A stretch of DNA of 64,000 nucleotides. It comes from Flavobacteriaceae bacterium (GTDB lineage Bacteria > Bacteroidota > Bacteroidia > Flavobacteriales > Flavobacteriaceae). Shown here in pieces: positions 10,101-18,447 of this stretch. A model generated the notes under the pieces. It saw only the letters and a program-made list of their open reading frames with translations. It did not search any database and was not told the origin of the DNA. Made by a program: the position numbers and the translations under genes. The stretch covers positions 1 through 64,000 of the forward strand of contig SIHP01000008.1 in the NCBI GenBank assembly GCA_004762155.1. Reading direction: 5' to 3'. Numbering within the stretch: position 1 is the stretch's first letter; the number at the start of each line of letters is the position of its first letter.

Positions 10101-10481
10101 ATGGAAAAAAATGTAAGTGTAAGATATTCTGATGATGACTTACAAGAGTTTAAAGAAATTATCTTAAATAAAATAGCAAGGTCAGAAAAAGACTTAGAGT
10201 TATTACAGTCTAGTTTTAAAAATGGTTCTGGTAACGGAACAGAAGATACTTCGCCAACATTTAAATCTTTTGATGAAGGTTCAGATACCATGGCAAAGGA
10301 AACAAACGTACAATTAGCTGTAAGACAAGAAAAGTTATTACGTGATTTAAATAACGCATTATCTCGCATTGAAAACAAAACCTACGGAATTTGTAGAGTT
10401 ATGGGTAAATTAATACAAAAAGAACGTTTAAAATTAGTGCCACATGCAACATTAAGTATTGAGGCAAAACGTAAACAATAA
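10101..10481 (+). CDS. TraR/DksA-family regulator lacking the zinc-finger cysteines
   Basis: A 126-residue helical protein that starts 4 bases after the ileS stop, so it is co-transcribed with ileS. The C-terminus has the family core TYGICRVMGKLIQKERLKLVPHATLSIEA, in which only one of the four zinc-binding Cys of DksA/TraR remains; this Cys-poor form is common in Bacteroidota. Family members act in the secondary channel of RNA polymerase; for this protein that role is inferred. In many flavobacteria this gene sits between ileS and lspA. Here a terminator follows at once and lspA lies about 8 kb further on. Confidence 0.88.
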   Translation: MEKNVSVRYSDDDLQEFKEIILNKIARSEKDLELLQSSFKNGSGNGTEDTSPTFKSFDEGSDTMAKETNVQLAVRQEKLLRDLNNALSRIENKTYGICRVMGKLIQKERLKLVPHATLSIEAKRKQ

Positions 10482-10484
10482 AGC

Positions 10485-10514
10485 AAAGCTTCCTTTTTAG
10501 GAAGCTTTTTTGTT
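10485..10514 (+). terminator. Rho-independent terminator after the DksA-like gene
   Basis: Stem AAAGCTTCC (10485-10493) pairs with GGAAGCTTT (10500-10508), followed by TTTTGTTTTT. It begins 4 bases after the stop codon. Confidence 0.88.
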
Positions 10515-10517
10515 TTT

Positions 10518-11168
10518 ATGAAAAAAAAGGTTCTTTTATTTTTTCTATTACTAATTAATGCAACTTTTTCTCAAGAAGTTTTAATTAAAACGATTGAAGT
10601 TAATACTAATGAGTTAGAATTGGATGCTTTTGGTTTGGATGAGATTAAAATAGTAAACTCAACTTCAAATAATATAGAAATTACACTGTTAGATGAAAAC
10701 CCGAATACACATACCATTACTACAAAACAAGAGTTTGGTGTTTTTAAAATAGGTTTTGAGTTAGCGTTTATAGAAGAATCAACCGTTTTTAGGAAGTTTA
10801 TTACAAAAAGGCTAAATAGAGCTTCTGTACTTATAAAAGTACCTAAAAACAAAACAATAACAGTTCATGGAGAACATGTTGATGTAATTTCTAAAAGTTA
10901 TCAAGGAAATTTAAAGATATATATAGATAAAGGCTTGGTAAATCTTCATAAAGTACAGGCAAATGTAGATATTACTCTTTTCCAAGGAAATGTTTTTGCT
11001 GAACTAACAAACTCAAATATTGATCTTCTTTCAAGAAATGGAACAATAAAAGTGAATACTATTTTTTTTAAAAAAAGCTATCAAAAAGTACTTAAAAATA
11101 GCTTAAAATATTTCAAAGTAAATTCTATAAAAGCTAATGTTTCGTTATTAGATAACAAGCTTAATTGA
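10518..11168 (+). CDS. Secreted protein of unknown function (adhesin-like beta-repeat fold)
   Basis: A 216-residue protein with a clear signal peptide (MKKKVLLFFLLLINATFS, then QEVLIKT). The mature part is short beta strands alternating with polar turns (KIVNSTSNNIEITLLDEN, ITVHGEHVDVISKSYQGNLKIYIDKG, NSNIDLLSRNGTIKV), which resembles the right-handed beta-helix of DUF4097-like putative adhesins, although no family motif is certain. There are no cysteines. The start falls at the end of the preceding T-run, so transcription probably begins within or just after the DksA terminator or by read-through. The protein is periplasmic or surface-exposed; its role is unknown. Confidence 0.7.
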   Translation: MKKKVLLFFLLLINATFSQEVLIKTIEVNTNELELDAFGLDEIKIVNSTSNNIEITLLDENPNTHTITTKQEFGVFKIGFELAFIEESTVFRKFITKRLNRASVLIKVPKNKTITVHGEHVDVISKSYQGNLKIYIDKGLVNLHKVQANVDITLFQGNVFAELTNSNIDLLSRNGTIKVNTIFFKKSYQKVLKNSLKYFKVNSIKANVSLLDNKLN

Positions 11169-11224
11169 TAACGTAAAACTTCCTTTTTCAAAAATAATAA
11201 TAAGCAGATAATTTAAATCAACGA

Positions 11225-11731
11225 ATGTTAAAAACAGAAAGAATAAGGTTTGAACTATTAAATGCTGAATATGTCACGGATTTAGAATGGTTGTTTTGTA
11301 AGAATACTCGTGTTATGAAATCAACGCTTAAAGGACGTGTTTTTACTAAAAATGAATTTGAAAATTTACTTGAAAAAGAGTTTTTAAAAAAAGAAGAAGA
11401 TCAATTTGGATTTAGATGTTTATTATCAATACCAGATAATAAACTAATAGGTGTGTCTGGTTTACATCAATTTAATTATTTAGACAAGGAATATCATGAA
11501 TTCGGATTTATTCTTAATGAAAATTATTGGGGACAAGGTTTAGCTACTGAGATTGGAAATTTTTGGTTTGAATATGCAAAAAATAAGGTTGGTTTAACAG
11601 AATTAATAGCAACTGTTAGTCCTAATAATACTGCTTCAAGAAGAGTTCTTGAAAAATTAAAGATGGAATATTTAGGTGAATTTACATCTAAAGAAAGAGG
11701 AAATAGGTTGCTGTTAAGAAAGTATTTGTAA
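11225..11731 (+). CDS. GNAT-family N-acetyltransferase (RimJ/RimL-like)
   Basis: A 168-residue cytoplasmic protein opening with the family start LKTERIRFELLNAEYVTDLEWLF. The acetyl-CoA-binding region is visible as GFILNENYWGQGLATEIG (motif A, Q/G-x-GxA/G) followed by TVSPNNTASRRVLEKLKMEY (motif B). This layout is that of Acetyltransf_3, the RimJ/RimL-type enzymes that acetylate protein N-termini or small amines. The substrate cannot be told from sequence. The gene stands alone, 56 bases after the previous gene and 144 bases before the next. Confidence 0.88.
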   Translation: MLKTERIRFELLNAEYVTDLEWLFCKNTRVMKSTLKGRVFTKNEFENLLEKEFLKKEEDQFGFRCLLSIPDNKLIGVSGLHQFNYLDKEYHEFGFILNENYWGQGLATEIGNFWFEYAKNKVGLTELIATVSPNNTASRRVLEKLKMEYLGEFTSKERGNRLLLRKYL

Positions 11732-11875
11732 ATCTAATATATTGCTTCGTTTGTTGACCTTTAATAAAAAAGTAAATTTAATTTTATCGGTTTCTTTAGT
11801 AAATATAGTAGTTAAAAACAATTATATTTTTTTTAAGATAAATTAAGTAACATATTCTTTTATTTGGTGTCTAAT

Positions 11876-13780
11876 ATGAAAACTTCAATAATGAATAAAA
11901 ATATACTAGCTACAGCTGTTGCAGGAATGCTTTTAGTAGGGTGTAGTGCTACAAAAACTTCAGGAAACGACTTGGCTATTTCAAATCCAATAGAAACTGA
12001 ACTGGATTTAACAAAAACTACAAATGATAAAGTGCCAGTGACTATAAATCCTGGAAGATTTACTACAGAAAAAGTAACCTATAGATTACCAAGAGTTGTA
12101 CAAGGAACATACTCTGTAAGTGATTTTGGAAAATATGTTGACGATTTTAAAGCTCTTGATTATAAAGGAAATGAAATCGCTGTTACAAAAGTAGATACCA
12201 ATACTTGGGAAATCTCAAATGCAATAAGTCTAGATAAAATCACCTATTTAGTAAATGATACTTTTGATATTGAAACATCTGGTGGAATAGGTGGCGACAC
12301 TCCTTTTTCTCCATCTGGAACAAATATAGAAGACACAAATTATGTATTAAATCTTCATGGATTTATTGGCTATTTCGATTCTTTAAAGAACAGTCAATAT
12401 AAACTAGAAGTAGTTTCACCAGCTAATTTTGTAAAAACATCAGCATTACAAGAAGTAGCATCAATGAAAACTCCAGAAGGAAATGTAACAACAAGTTATT
12501 TTGCACCTCGTTATTTTGATATTACAGACAATCCAATGTTTTACGGACAGTTAGATGTTGAAGAGTTTAAAGTAGGAGATATTAAAATTGTATTAAGTGT
12601 ATTCTCACCGAATAAAGTTCATACTGCAGCAAAAATAAAAGCAGTAATGGAAAAAATGATGCAAGCTCAAAAAGCATATTTAGGAGATGTGAATAGCACA
12701 GCTCGTTATGATATTTATTTATATTTATCTGAAGGAAAAGAAACGTCTCCAAAAGGATTTGGAGCTTTAGAACATCATACATCAACAGTTGTTGTTTTAG
12801 GAGAATCAATGTCTGATGAAGCGCTAGCAGAAACAATGATTGATGTTGTTTCTCATGAGTTTTTTCATATTGTAACTCCATTAAGTGTACATTCAGAAGA
12901 TGTGCATTACTTCGATTATAACCAACCAACATTTTCTAAGCATTTATGGATGTATGAAGGAATAACAGAATATTTTGCATCTGTTTTTCAAATAAATCAA
13001 GATTTAGTTTCTGAAAAAGAATTCTATGAAAAAGTAATGAGTAAAATCCAAAGAGCATCTAAAATGGATGACACTATGAGTTTTACTAAAATGAGTAAAA
13101 ATGTATTAGAAAAACCATATGCCCCACAATATTATAATGTATACCAAAAAGGAGCTTTAATTGGTATGTGTATTGATATTTTAATGCGTGAAGAAAGTAA
13201 TGGTAATAGAAGTGTTTTATCTTTAATGAAAGAATTATCTGCCAAATACGGAAAAAATAAACCGTTTGAAGACGATAAATTAATTGAAGAAATTACAGCA
13301 ATGACGTATCCATCAATTGGAACATTTTTAAATACACATGTTGTTGGAACAACACCAATAGATTACAATGTGTTTTTTAAAAAAGTAGGATTGCATATTG
13401 GAGAAGGAAAAGTAAAAACAAACTATCTTCAAAATGCTGGAGCAAATATTGTAACAGGAGATCCTGCTACAATGAGTATTGTTTTTACAGATGCAGTTAA
13501 AGACAATAGTTTTTGGAATGAAAATGGTGTAAAACCAGGTGATGCAATTAAAAAAGTAGATGGAGAAGAAGTAACTATGGCAACTGTAAATCAAGTGTTA
13601 GGAAAAGTTTTTTACTGGAAACCAGGAAAAGAAGTTGAAGTAGTTTTAAATAGAGCAGGGAAAGAAGTAATTATAAAAACAACCACAACACAATCATATA
13701 CTAAAGGAAAATCTTTAGTAGAGAAACCGGGTGCAAGTGCAAAACAAAAGGAATTAAAAAAAGCTTGGTTAAAAAGCTAA
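11876..13780 (+). CDS. M61-family metallopeptidase lipoprotein with a C-terminal PDZ domain
   Basis: About 634 residues. The N-terminus ILATAVAGMLLVGCSATK is a lipoprotein signal with Cys in a LVGC lipobox. An M61 (glycyl aminopeptidase-like) domain follows, with the zinc site H327-EFF-H331 and the third ligand E361 in MYEGITEYF. The C-terminal ~100 residues form a PDZ domain (NGVKPGDAIKKVDGEEVTMATVNQVLGKV). The protein probably digests or processes peptides in the periplasm or on the outer-membrane surface. A TTG at 11864 would add four residues, and ATG 11891 would also keep the signal. I chose ATG 11876. Single gene ending at a shared terminator. Confidence 0.9.
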   Translation: MKTSIMNKNILATAVAGMLLVGCSATKTSGNDLAISNPIETELDLTKTTNDKVPVTINPGRFTTEKVTYRLPRVVQGTYSVSDFGKYVDDFKALDYKGNEIAVTKVDTNTWEISNAISLDKITYLVNDTFDIETSGGIGGDTPFSPSGTNIEDTNYVLNLHGFIGYFDSLKNSQYKLEVVSPANFVKTSALQEVASMKTPEGNVTTSYFAPRYFDITDNPMFYGQLDVEEFKVGDIKIVLSVFSPNKVHTAAKIKAVMEKMMQAQKAYLGDVNSTARYDIYLYLSEGKETSPKGFGALEHHTSTVVVLGESMSDEALAETMIDVVSHEFFHIVTPLSVHSEDVHYFDYNQPTFSKHLWMYEGITEYFASVFQINQDLVSEKEFYEKVMSKIQRASKMDDTMSFTKMSKNVLEKPYAPQYYNVYQKGALIGMCIDILMREESNGNRSVLSLMKELSAKYGKNKPFEDDKLIEEITAMTYPSIGTFLNTHVVGTTPIDYNVFFKKVGLHIGEGKVKTNYLQNAGANIVTGDPATMSIVFTDAVKDNSFWNENGVKPGDAIKKVDGEEVTMATVNQVLGKVFYWKPGKEVEVVLNRAGKEVIIKTTTTQSYTKGKSLVEKPGASAKQKELKKAWLKS

Positions 13781-13802
13781 TCGTTTTAATTTTTAAGAAT
13801 TA

Positions 13803-13838
13803 AAAAGACCAATGATTGTAAAATTTCATTGGCCTTTT
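13803..13838. terminator. Bidirectional terminator between convergent genes
   Basis: A 13-bp stem (13803-13815 with 13826-13838), A-rich on one side and T-rich on the other, lies between the M61 peptidase stop at 13780 and the end of the oppositely oriented permease gene at 13843. The one imperfect pair is a G-U wobble in the minus-strand transcript and a mismatch in the plus-strand one. Confidence 0.85.
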
Positions 13839-13842
13839 TGTG

Positions 13843-15393
13843 TTATAATTTCTTCAATTGATAGCTTCTAATTAAAAAACTAAAAACAATTAAAGCTATT
13901 ATGGTTACTGCCAATTTTATTATATAAGCAACGCTATGTGGCAAACCTCCAAAATAATCAGTAAACGGAATGCCGTTAATATTGGTGTAGGTTATCATAA
14001 AAAATAATACTTCAAACAGTTTTTTGCTTTGTGTTATAATTCCAGAAATTGCAGCAAAAACAACTATAAAAACCCCACCTAAAAATACAGCTCCAATTGC
14101 GTGTGTATTTGCTGCTATTCCTAAACGAATAGCTAAAGGCAATGCTAAAAATAACATCAACAATATTCCTGCAATAAGTTGAGAAGCTAATAACCTGCTT
14201 AAAGGTTTATACGAAGCAAAAGCAAAATAATGTACGTTGTTCGTTATTTCTTTTGTGGTAATTTCAGATAATCGTCCAACTTGTAAAAACCATAAAATTG
14301 GCAATACAAATTGATGCGCAATAGAAATTGGAAGAAAAGCAAGTAAAGCCATTCCAATAAAGTTAAAAACCCACAACCATTTTTTTCCTTTTCTACAGAT
14401 TAAAATAAGTTCAGTTTTTAAGAGTGATAAAATTCCGTAATCAATAGTAATTTGAGGTAAGTTGGTTAAAGAAATTGCAGTTGTTATGGTTTCAGATATT
14501 ATGGTTTTCGATTCTTTTTTGATTGTAATTCTTTCTTTCATATTAAACCTATGAAAAAATAAAGAAGTAATGGCAATAGCACCAATTCCAAACAATATCC
14601 AAATAATTCTACTGATGATAAAAGAGTTAGGAAATTCCATGCCATTAAAATAAAATTTATGAGTTTCTTTTACATTTCCAATGATATAACCAATAGATAA
14701 GTTCGTTTGTTTTTCAGTATTAGCAATTTGGCGTACTTCTTTTTCTAATTGATGCATTACAACTTTGCTTCCAAATAGATCCAAAGAAAAGTTGGTGTTG
14801 GTATTACGAGAAGAGAACATTAAAAAAGCGAATAAAAAGAAGAATCCTATGTTTTGTAATACAGAGTAACGACCTAAAAAAACTTCAAAAAGAACAGCTA
14901 AAACAGCAATGCTAAATAGTGTTGGAATAGCAATTAGTAAATAAGGCTTTATAAATTGAAAAAGCTCAAAAGGATACCCTTCATTATATAAAAAAAACAA
15001 CACAATACTCATTATAAAAGTGATGAGTAAAATAGTTGATAATACTAAAAAATTACTCAATACTTTAGATAATAAATAGTTGAAATTTCTAATTTTAGTA
15101 CTTGCTGTAATCTGACCAACTTTGGTATCTATATCAGTTTTAATACTGTTATTAATTAAATAAAAACCTATTAATGATAAAAAAATACTTGTCATCATTG
15201 CGGTAACATAACCAAACCAAGCGGAGTTGTAATAACCAACATAATCCGCAATACGTATTGTTGAATAATTTGCACCAGGAGCAGGAACCAAAGTATAAGC
15301 AATGGCTAAACTAATACAAAGTGTAATTAAAAAAGCATAGCTTCTGGTTCGTTGTAAGTAATCTGATTTTATAATAGTAAGAAATGAGTTCAT
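13843..15393 (-). CDS. ABC-2-type transporter permease
   Basis: A 516-residue integral membrane protein with about twelve hydrophobic segments in two halves, each starting with a short amphipathic element (MNSFLTIIKSDYLQRTRSYAFLITL and ISLLKTELILICRKGKKWLWVFNFIG). A large extracytoplasmic loop lies near residues 190-260. This resembles ABC-2 permeases of efflux pumps. Its ATPase is encoded 219 bases upstream on the same strand. The substrate is unknown. The divergent LytS/LytTR pair next door suggests control in response to an envelope signal. Confidence 0.85.
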   Translation of the reverse strand: MNSFLTIIKSDYLQRTRSYAFLITLCISLAIAYTLVPAPGANYSTIRIADYVGYYNSAWFGYVTAMMTSIFLSLIGFYLINNSIKTDIDTKVGQITASTKIRNFNYLLSKVLSNFLVLSTILLITFIMSIVLFFLYNEGYPFELFQFIKPYLLIAIPTLFSIAVLAVLFEVFLGRYSVLQNIGFFFLFAFLMFSSRNTNTNFSLDLFGSKVVMHQLEKEVRQIANTEKQTNLSIGYIIGNVKETHKFYFNGMEFPNSFIISRIIWILFGIGAIAITSLFFHRFNMKERITIKKESKTIISETITTAISLTNLPQITIDYGILSLLKTELILICRKGKKWLWVFNFIGMALLAFLPISIAHQFVLPILWFLQVGRLSEITTKEITNNVHYFAFASYKPLSRLLASQLIAGILLMLFLALPLAIRLGIAANTHAIGAVFLGGVFIVVFAAISGIITQSKKLFEVLFFMITYTNINGIPFTDYFGGLPHSVAYIIKLAVTIIALIVFSFLIRSYQLKKL

Positions 15394-15411
15394 AATGTTT
15401 TTATTGGAGTT

Positions 15412-15487
15412 TCAAAGTTTTTAAAGTTTTCAAAGTCGCAGAGTAGCAAAGAGGCAAAGTTTTACAACCTTTGTCCCTTTGTGCCTA
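15412..15487. repeat. CAAAG/CTTTG-rich repeat element between the ATPase and permease genes
   Basis: Iterated TTCAAAG, GCAAAG and GGCAAAG words in one direction are followed by CCTTTGTCCCTTTGTGCC in the other, giving an imperfect inverted repeat. The composition differs from the surrounding AT-rich spacer. It sits in an unusually long 219-base gap between two genes expected to be tightly coupled. It looks like a small dispersed intergenic element; only one copy is visible in this window, so its repeat status is an inference. Confidence 0.4.
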
Positions 15488-15612
15488 CTTTTCTGATAAA
15501 GAAAAATAAAGATTAAAGTCGAAGTTTAGTTAATACCAAATGCTATTAGTAATTTTTCTAACAAAAGAAGAAAAGGAATTAAGAACATAGTTGTTGAATT
15601 TAAAAGGTTAGA

Positions 15613-16476
15613 TTAATAGGTTTTAGTTAAGTATAAATAGGCATCTTCCAAAGTAGCTTGCTGTTGTATTGCGCTTTCTTCAGGATTTTTAGAAATATAT
15701 CTGATTAATAACTTCCCCGCTTTTCTAGTGGTACTTACTACAATATGTTTGTTTTTAAAATCGGTGTAGTTTTCTTTAAGAATGGCACTTTCAAAAACAA
15801 TATTTTTCACTTTTTCTATAATAGTTTCTTGTTGTCCTTTTACAAGTAAAGAACCATTTTTCATAACCGCAACTTCATCAGCAATGGTATCAATATCAGA
15901 AACAATATGAGACGATAAAATAACAATACAATCGTTGGCTAAGTCAGAAATTAAGTTTCTAAAACGAACACGTTCCTCTGGATCTAAACCAACTGTTGGT
16001 TCATCAAAAATTAAAATCTTTGGTTCGTTTAATAAAGCTTGTGCAATTCCTATACGTTGTTTCATTCCGCCAGAATAACTTCCAATAGGTTTTTTAGCAT
16101 GTTCTAATAAGTTTAAACCTTCTAACAGTTGCGTAATTCTCTTGGTAAGGTTTTTTCCTCCTACACCTTTTAAAGCGGCCATGTATTTTAAAAATTCATA
16201 AGCGTTTAAATTCGGATACACACCAAAATCTTGTGGTAAAAAGCCTAATTGTTCACGCATATAATTTGCGTCTTTAACAATGTTGTTTTTGTTTAAAAGA
16301 ATCACACCATCTGTTGGTTTACTAACTGTAGCAATCATTTTTAATAAAGTAGATTTTCCGGCGCCGTTTGGACCTAATAAACCTAAAATTCCTTTTTCTA
16401 TAGTGATAGAAAAATCTTTAAGTCCGTATTTATTACCCGAATATTTTTTTGATGCATTTTGTATTTCTAGTCTCAT
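15613..16476 (-). CDS. ABC transporter ATP-binding protein
   Basis: A 287-residue ATPase with Walker A GPNGAGKST (35-43), a Q-loop (LPQDFG), the signature SYSGGMKQR, Walker B ILIFDEP and the switch His in LSSHIVSD. The C-terminal ~70 residues are an extra domain typical of exporter ATPases of the CcmA/drug-efflux type. It pairs with the permease downstream to form an ABC-2 exporter. The start ATG at 16476 is 219 bases from the divergent histidine kinase gene, so both operons share a control region. Confidence 0.92.
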   Translation of the reverse strand: MRLEIQNASKKYSGNKYGLKDFSITIEKGILGLLGPNGAGKSTLLKMIATVSKPTDGVILLNKNNIVKDANYMREQLGFLPQDFGVYPNLNAYEFLKYMAALKGVGGKNLTKRITQLLEGLNLLEHAKKPIGSYSGGMKQRIGIAQALLNEPKILIFDEPTVGLDPEERVRFRNLISDLANDCIVILSSHIVSDIDTIADEVAVMKNGSLLVKGQQETIIEKVKNIVFESAILKENYTDFKNKHIVVSTTRKAGKLLIRYISKNPEESAIQQQATLEDAYLYLTKTY

Positions 16477-16542
16477 GATTTATAGCTGTTTTATGTTTGA
16501 ACACTTCAAAAGTGCTATTAAAATCTAGGTATGAAAAAGAAG

Positions 16543-16574
16543 AATGATGAAGTGGTTTTTTAAAATGATGAAGT
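16543..16574. promoter_or_regulatory. Candidate LytTR operator: direct repeats with 21-bp periodicity
   Basis: AATGATGAAGT occurs at 16543-16553 and again, identical, at 16564-16574, so the repeats are 21 bp apart (two helical turns). An inverted, slightly diverged copy (CTTTCATCATT) lies near 16627-16637. LytTR-domain regulators bind pairs of short direct repeats spaced about two turns apart, and such a regulator is encoded next door. The position between the divergent ABC exporter and kinase/regulator operons fits control of one or both. The binding itself is inferred. Confidence 0.45.
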
Positions 16575-16695
16575 TAGTATTGTTGGGTAATCATTAAAAA
16601 AAGACTGTTCAAACAAAAAAAAGTATCTTTCATCATTAAAAGATGTGTTTTGAGCATTCAAAACGTATGTTTACCATAAGTTTTAAGAAAGTAAT

Positions 16696-17673
16696 ATGTT
16701 TAAGTTAGATAAGTTTATAGATCATAAAATTGTGCAAAATATATTTGTTTGGGCATTTATATTCATGATTTTAATGATTACTGTTACGTCGGGTAATAAA
16801 CTTCTTACTGCTTTGTATGTACTTCTTTTTTTAATGCCACCAGTATATGTACATAACTATTGGATTATGAATTTCTTTCATAAGAAACTCTTCCTCTTTA
16901 TAGTGTTATTTATAGCTAATATTTTTGTTTTTTCTTTAATAGCGTTGTTAATGATATCAAAATCAATGGAACAAGGATTTGATATAAACAAGCTTTTACC
17001 ACTAGTAGGTTTAGTTTTATTAGCTGTAATATTTGGTATGACTATACGAATTGCGCGAGACAGTTTTCGTCGTCGTCAACAAGAAAAAGAAGCAGAATTA
17101 AAGTTGTTAAAAGCACAATTAAATCCGCATTTTTTATTCAATACCTTAAATAATTTATACGGATTATCAGTGGTAAAATCCGATAAGTTACCCGGCTTAA
17201 TGCTACAATTATCCGATTTGTTGCGCTACAGTTTATACGAAACCAAAGAAGTTTTTGTTCCGCTAGAAAAAGAAATCAGTTATTTAGAAAACTACATTTC
17301 TTTAGAAAAAATACGATTAGAAGAAAAAACAAAAATCAAATTTTTGGTAAAAGGAAATATAGCAGACAAACAAATTGCACCAATGTTATTAATTGTATTT
17401 GTAGAAAATGCATTTAAACATTTGGGGGAAGAACAAAACGAAAAAAGCAGTGTTGCCATGAGTATTGAAATCACAGAAAACACCTTAAATTTCATCTGTA
17501 AAAACTCATACGATACGTCTAAAATAAAAGAAGAGAATTTAGAAAAAGGGAAAAGTGGTATCGGATTAGTCAATGCCAAAAAGCGATTGGCGCTAATTTA
17601 TCCTGATGTCTATGATTTATCTATAAAAAGGCAAGATGGTTTTTTTGAAGTTGCTCTAAAATTAGAATTATAA
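16696..17673 (+). CDS. LytS/YehU-type sensor histidine kinase
   Basis: A 325-residue membrane kinase. Four hydrophobic segments cover residues ~14-30, 36-52, 64-88 and 100-118. The His_kinase domain follows, with the phosphoacceptor H145 in LKAQLNPHFLFNTLNNLY, the N-box FVENAFKH and the G-box SGIGLVNAKKRL. There is no separate extracellular sensor domain, so sensing probably occurs in the membrane. The stop codon is directly followed by the ATG of the LytTR response regulator, so the two are translated as a pair. It probably senses an envelope or small-molecule cue and controls the divergent ABC exporter. Confidence 0.93.
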   Translation: MFKLDKFIDHKIVQNIFVWAFIFMILMITVTSGNKLLTALYVLLFLMPPVYVHNYWIMNFFHKKLFLFIVLFIANIFVFSLIALLMISKSMEQGFDINKLLPLVGLVLLAVIFGMTIRIARDSFRRRQQEKEAELKLLKAQLNPHFLFNTLNNLYGLSVVKSDKLPGLMLQLSDLLRYSLYETKEVFVPLEKEISYLENYISLEKIRLEEKTKIKFLVKGNIADKQIAPMLLIVFVENAFKHLGEEQNEKSSVAMSIEITENTLNFICKNSYDTSKIKEENLEKGKSGIGLVNAKKRLALIYPDVYDLSIKRQDGFFEVALKLEL

Positions 17674-18396
17674 ATGGAAACACTAAAATGTTTAATAGCC
17701 GACGACGAACCAATTGCACGTCAAATATTAGAAAAATACATAAAAGATTTGCCAAATTTACAATTGATTGCATCTTGTAAAAATGCCTTTGAAGTATTGG
17801 AAGTGCTTCAAAAAGAAACTGTAGATATTCTTTTTTTAGATATTAATATGCCTAAGTTTTCAGGAATTAGTTTGTTAAAATCACTACAACAAAAACCAGC
17901 AGTAATTATTACAACAGCGTATTCTGAATATGCAGTAGAAGGATTTGAATTGTCGGTAACCGATTATTTGTTAAAACCATTTTCTTTTGAGCGTTTTTTA
18001 CAAGCAGTTTTAAAAGTGCAACAACAAGAAAAAGAAGTAAAAGAAATAAATCAAGTTATTGTAAATAAAGTACAAGAAGAAAACACCTCTATTTTTGTAA
18101 AGAGCGATAAAAAACTCATCAAGTTAAATTTTGAGGATATAAATTATATAGAAGCTTACGGAAACTATATAAAAATTTATACTAAAAAAATGATTTTAAC
18201 GCCACAAACCTTAACCGATTTTTTGGAGAAATTACCAGTAAATTTCATCAGAATTCATAAGTCTTTTGCTATTAATTTTAAGCAATTAGAAATGTTAGAT
18301 GGCAACCAAGTATTACTTCAAAATAAAACAAAACTAATCGTAGGAAAATCTTACAGAAAAGAATTGTTGTTAAGAATAGATAAAGCTTCTAAGTAA
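17674..18396 (+). CDS. LytTR-family response regulator
   Basis: A 240-residue protein with an N-terminal receiver domain (acidic pocket D10/D11, phosphoacceptor D56 in ILFLDINMP, switch residues in TTAYSEYAVEGF, Lys in LLKPFSF) and a C-terminal LytTR DNA-binding domain (about 140-238) with the family core INYIEAYGNYIKIYT and FIRIHKSFAINF. It is encoded directly after its kinase with no gap. LytTR domains bind short direct repeats, and a matching pair lies in the divergent control region at 16543-16574. Confidence 0.94.
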   Translation: METLKCLIADDEPIARQILEKYIKDLPNLQLIASCKNAFEVLEVLQKETVDILFLDINMPKFSGISLLKSLQQKPAVIITTAYSEYAVEGFELSVTDYLLKPFSFERFLQAVLKVQQQEKEVKEINQVIVNKVQEENTSIFVKSDKKLIKLNFEDINYIEAYGNYIKIYTKKMILTPQTLTDFLEKLPVNFIRIHKSFAINFKQLEMLDGNQVLLQNKTKLIVGKSYRKELLLRIDKASK

Positions 18397-18397
18397 A

Positions 18398-18428
18398 TTA
18401 GTCAATCACAATACTTTTCTTATTTTTG
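18398..18428 (+). promoter_or_regulatory. Flavobacterial-type promoter of lspA
   Basis: TATTTTTG (18421-18428) matches the Bacteroidota -7 consensus TAnnTTTG exactly. A near -33 box, TTA at 18398-18400, sits 20 bases upstream. The promoter lies just after the response regulator stop and 19 bases before the lspA ATG, which suggests that lspA is transcribed independently. Confidence 0.5.
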
Positions 18429-18447
18429 TTTCCTTTAAATCAAAAGC

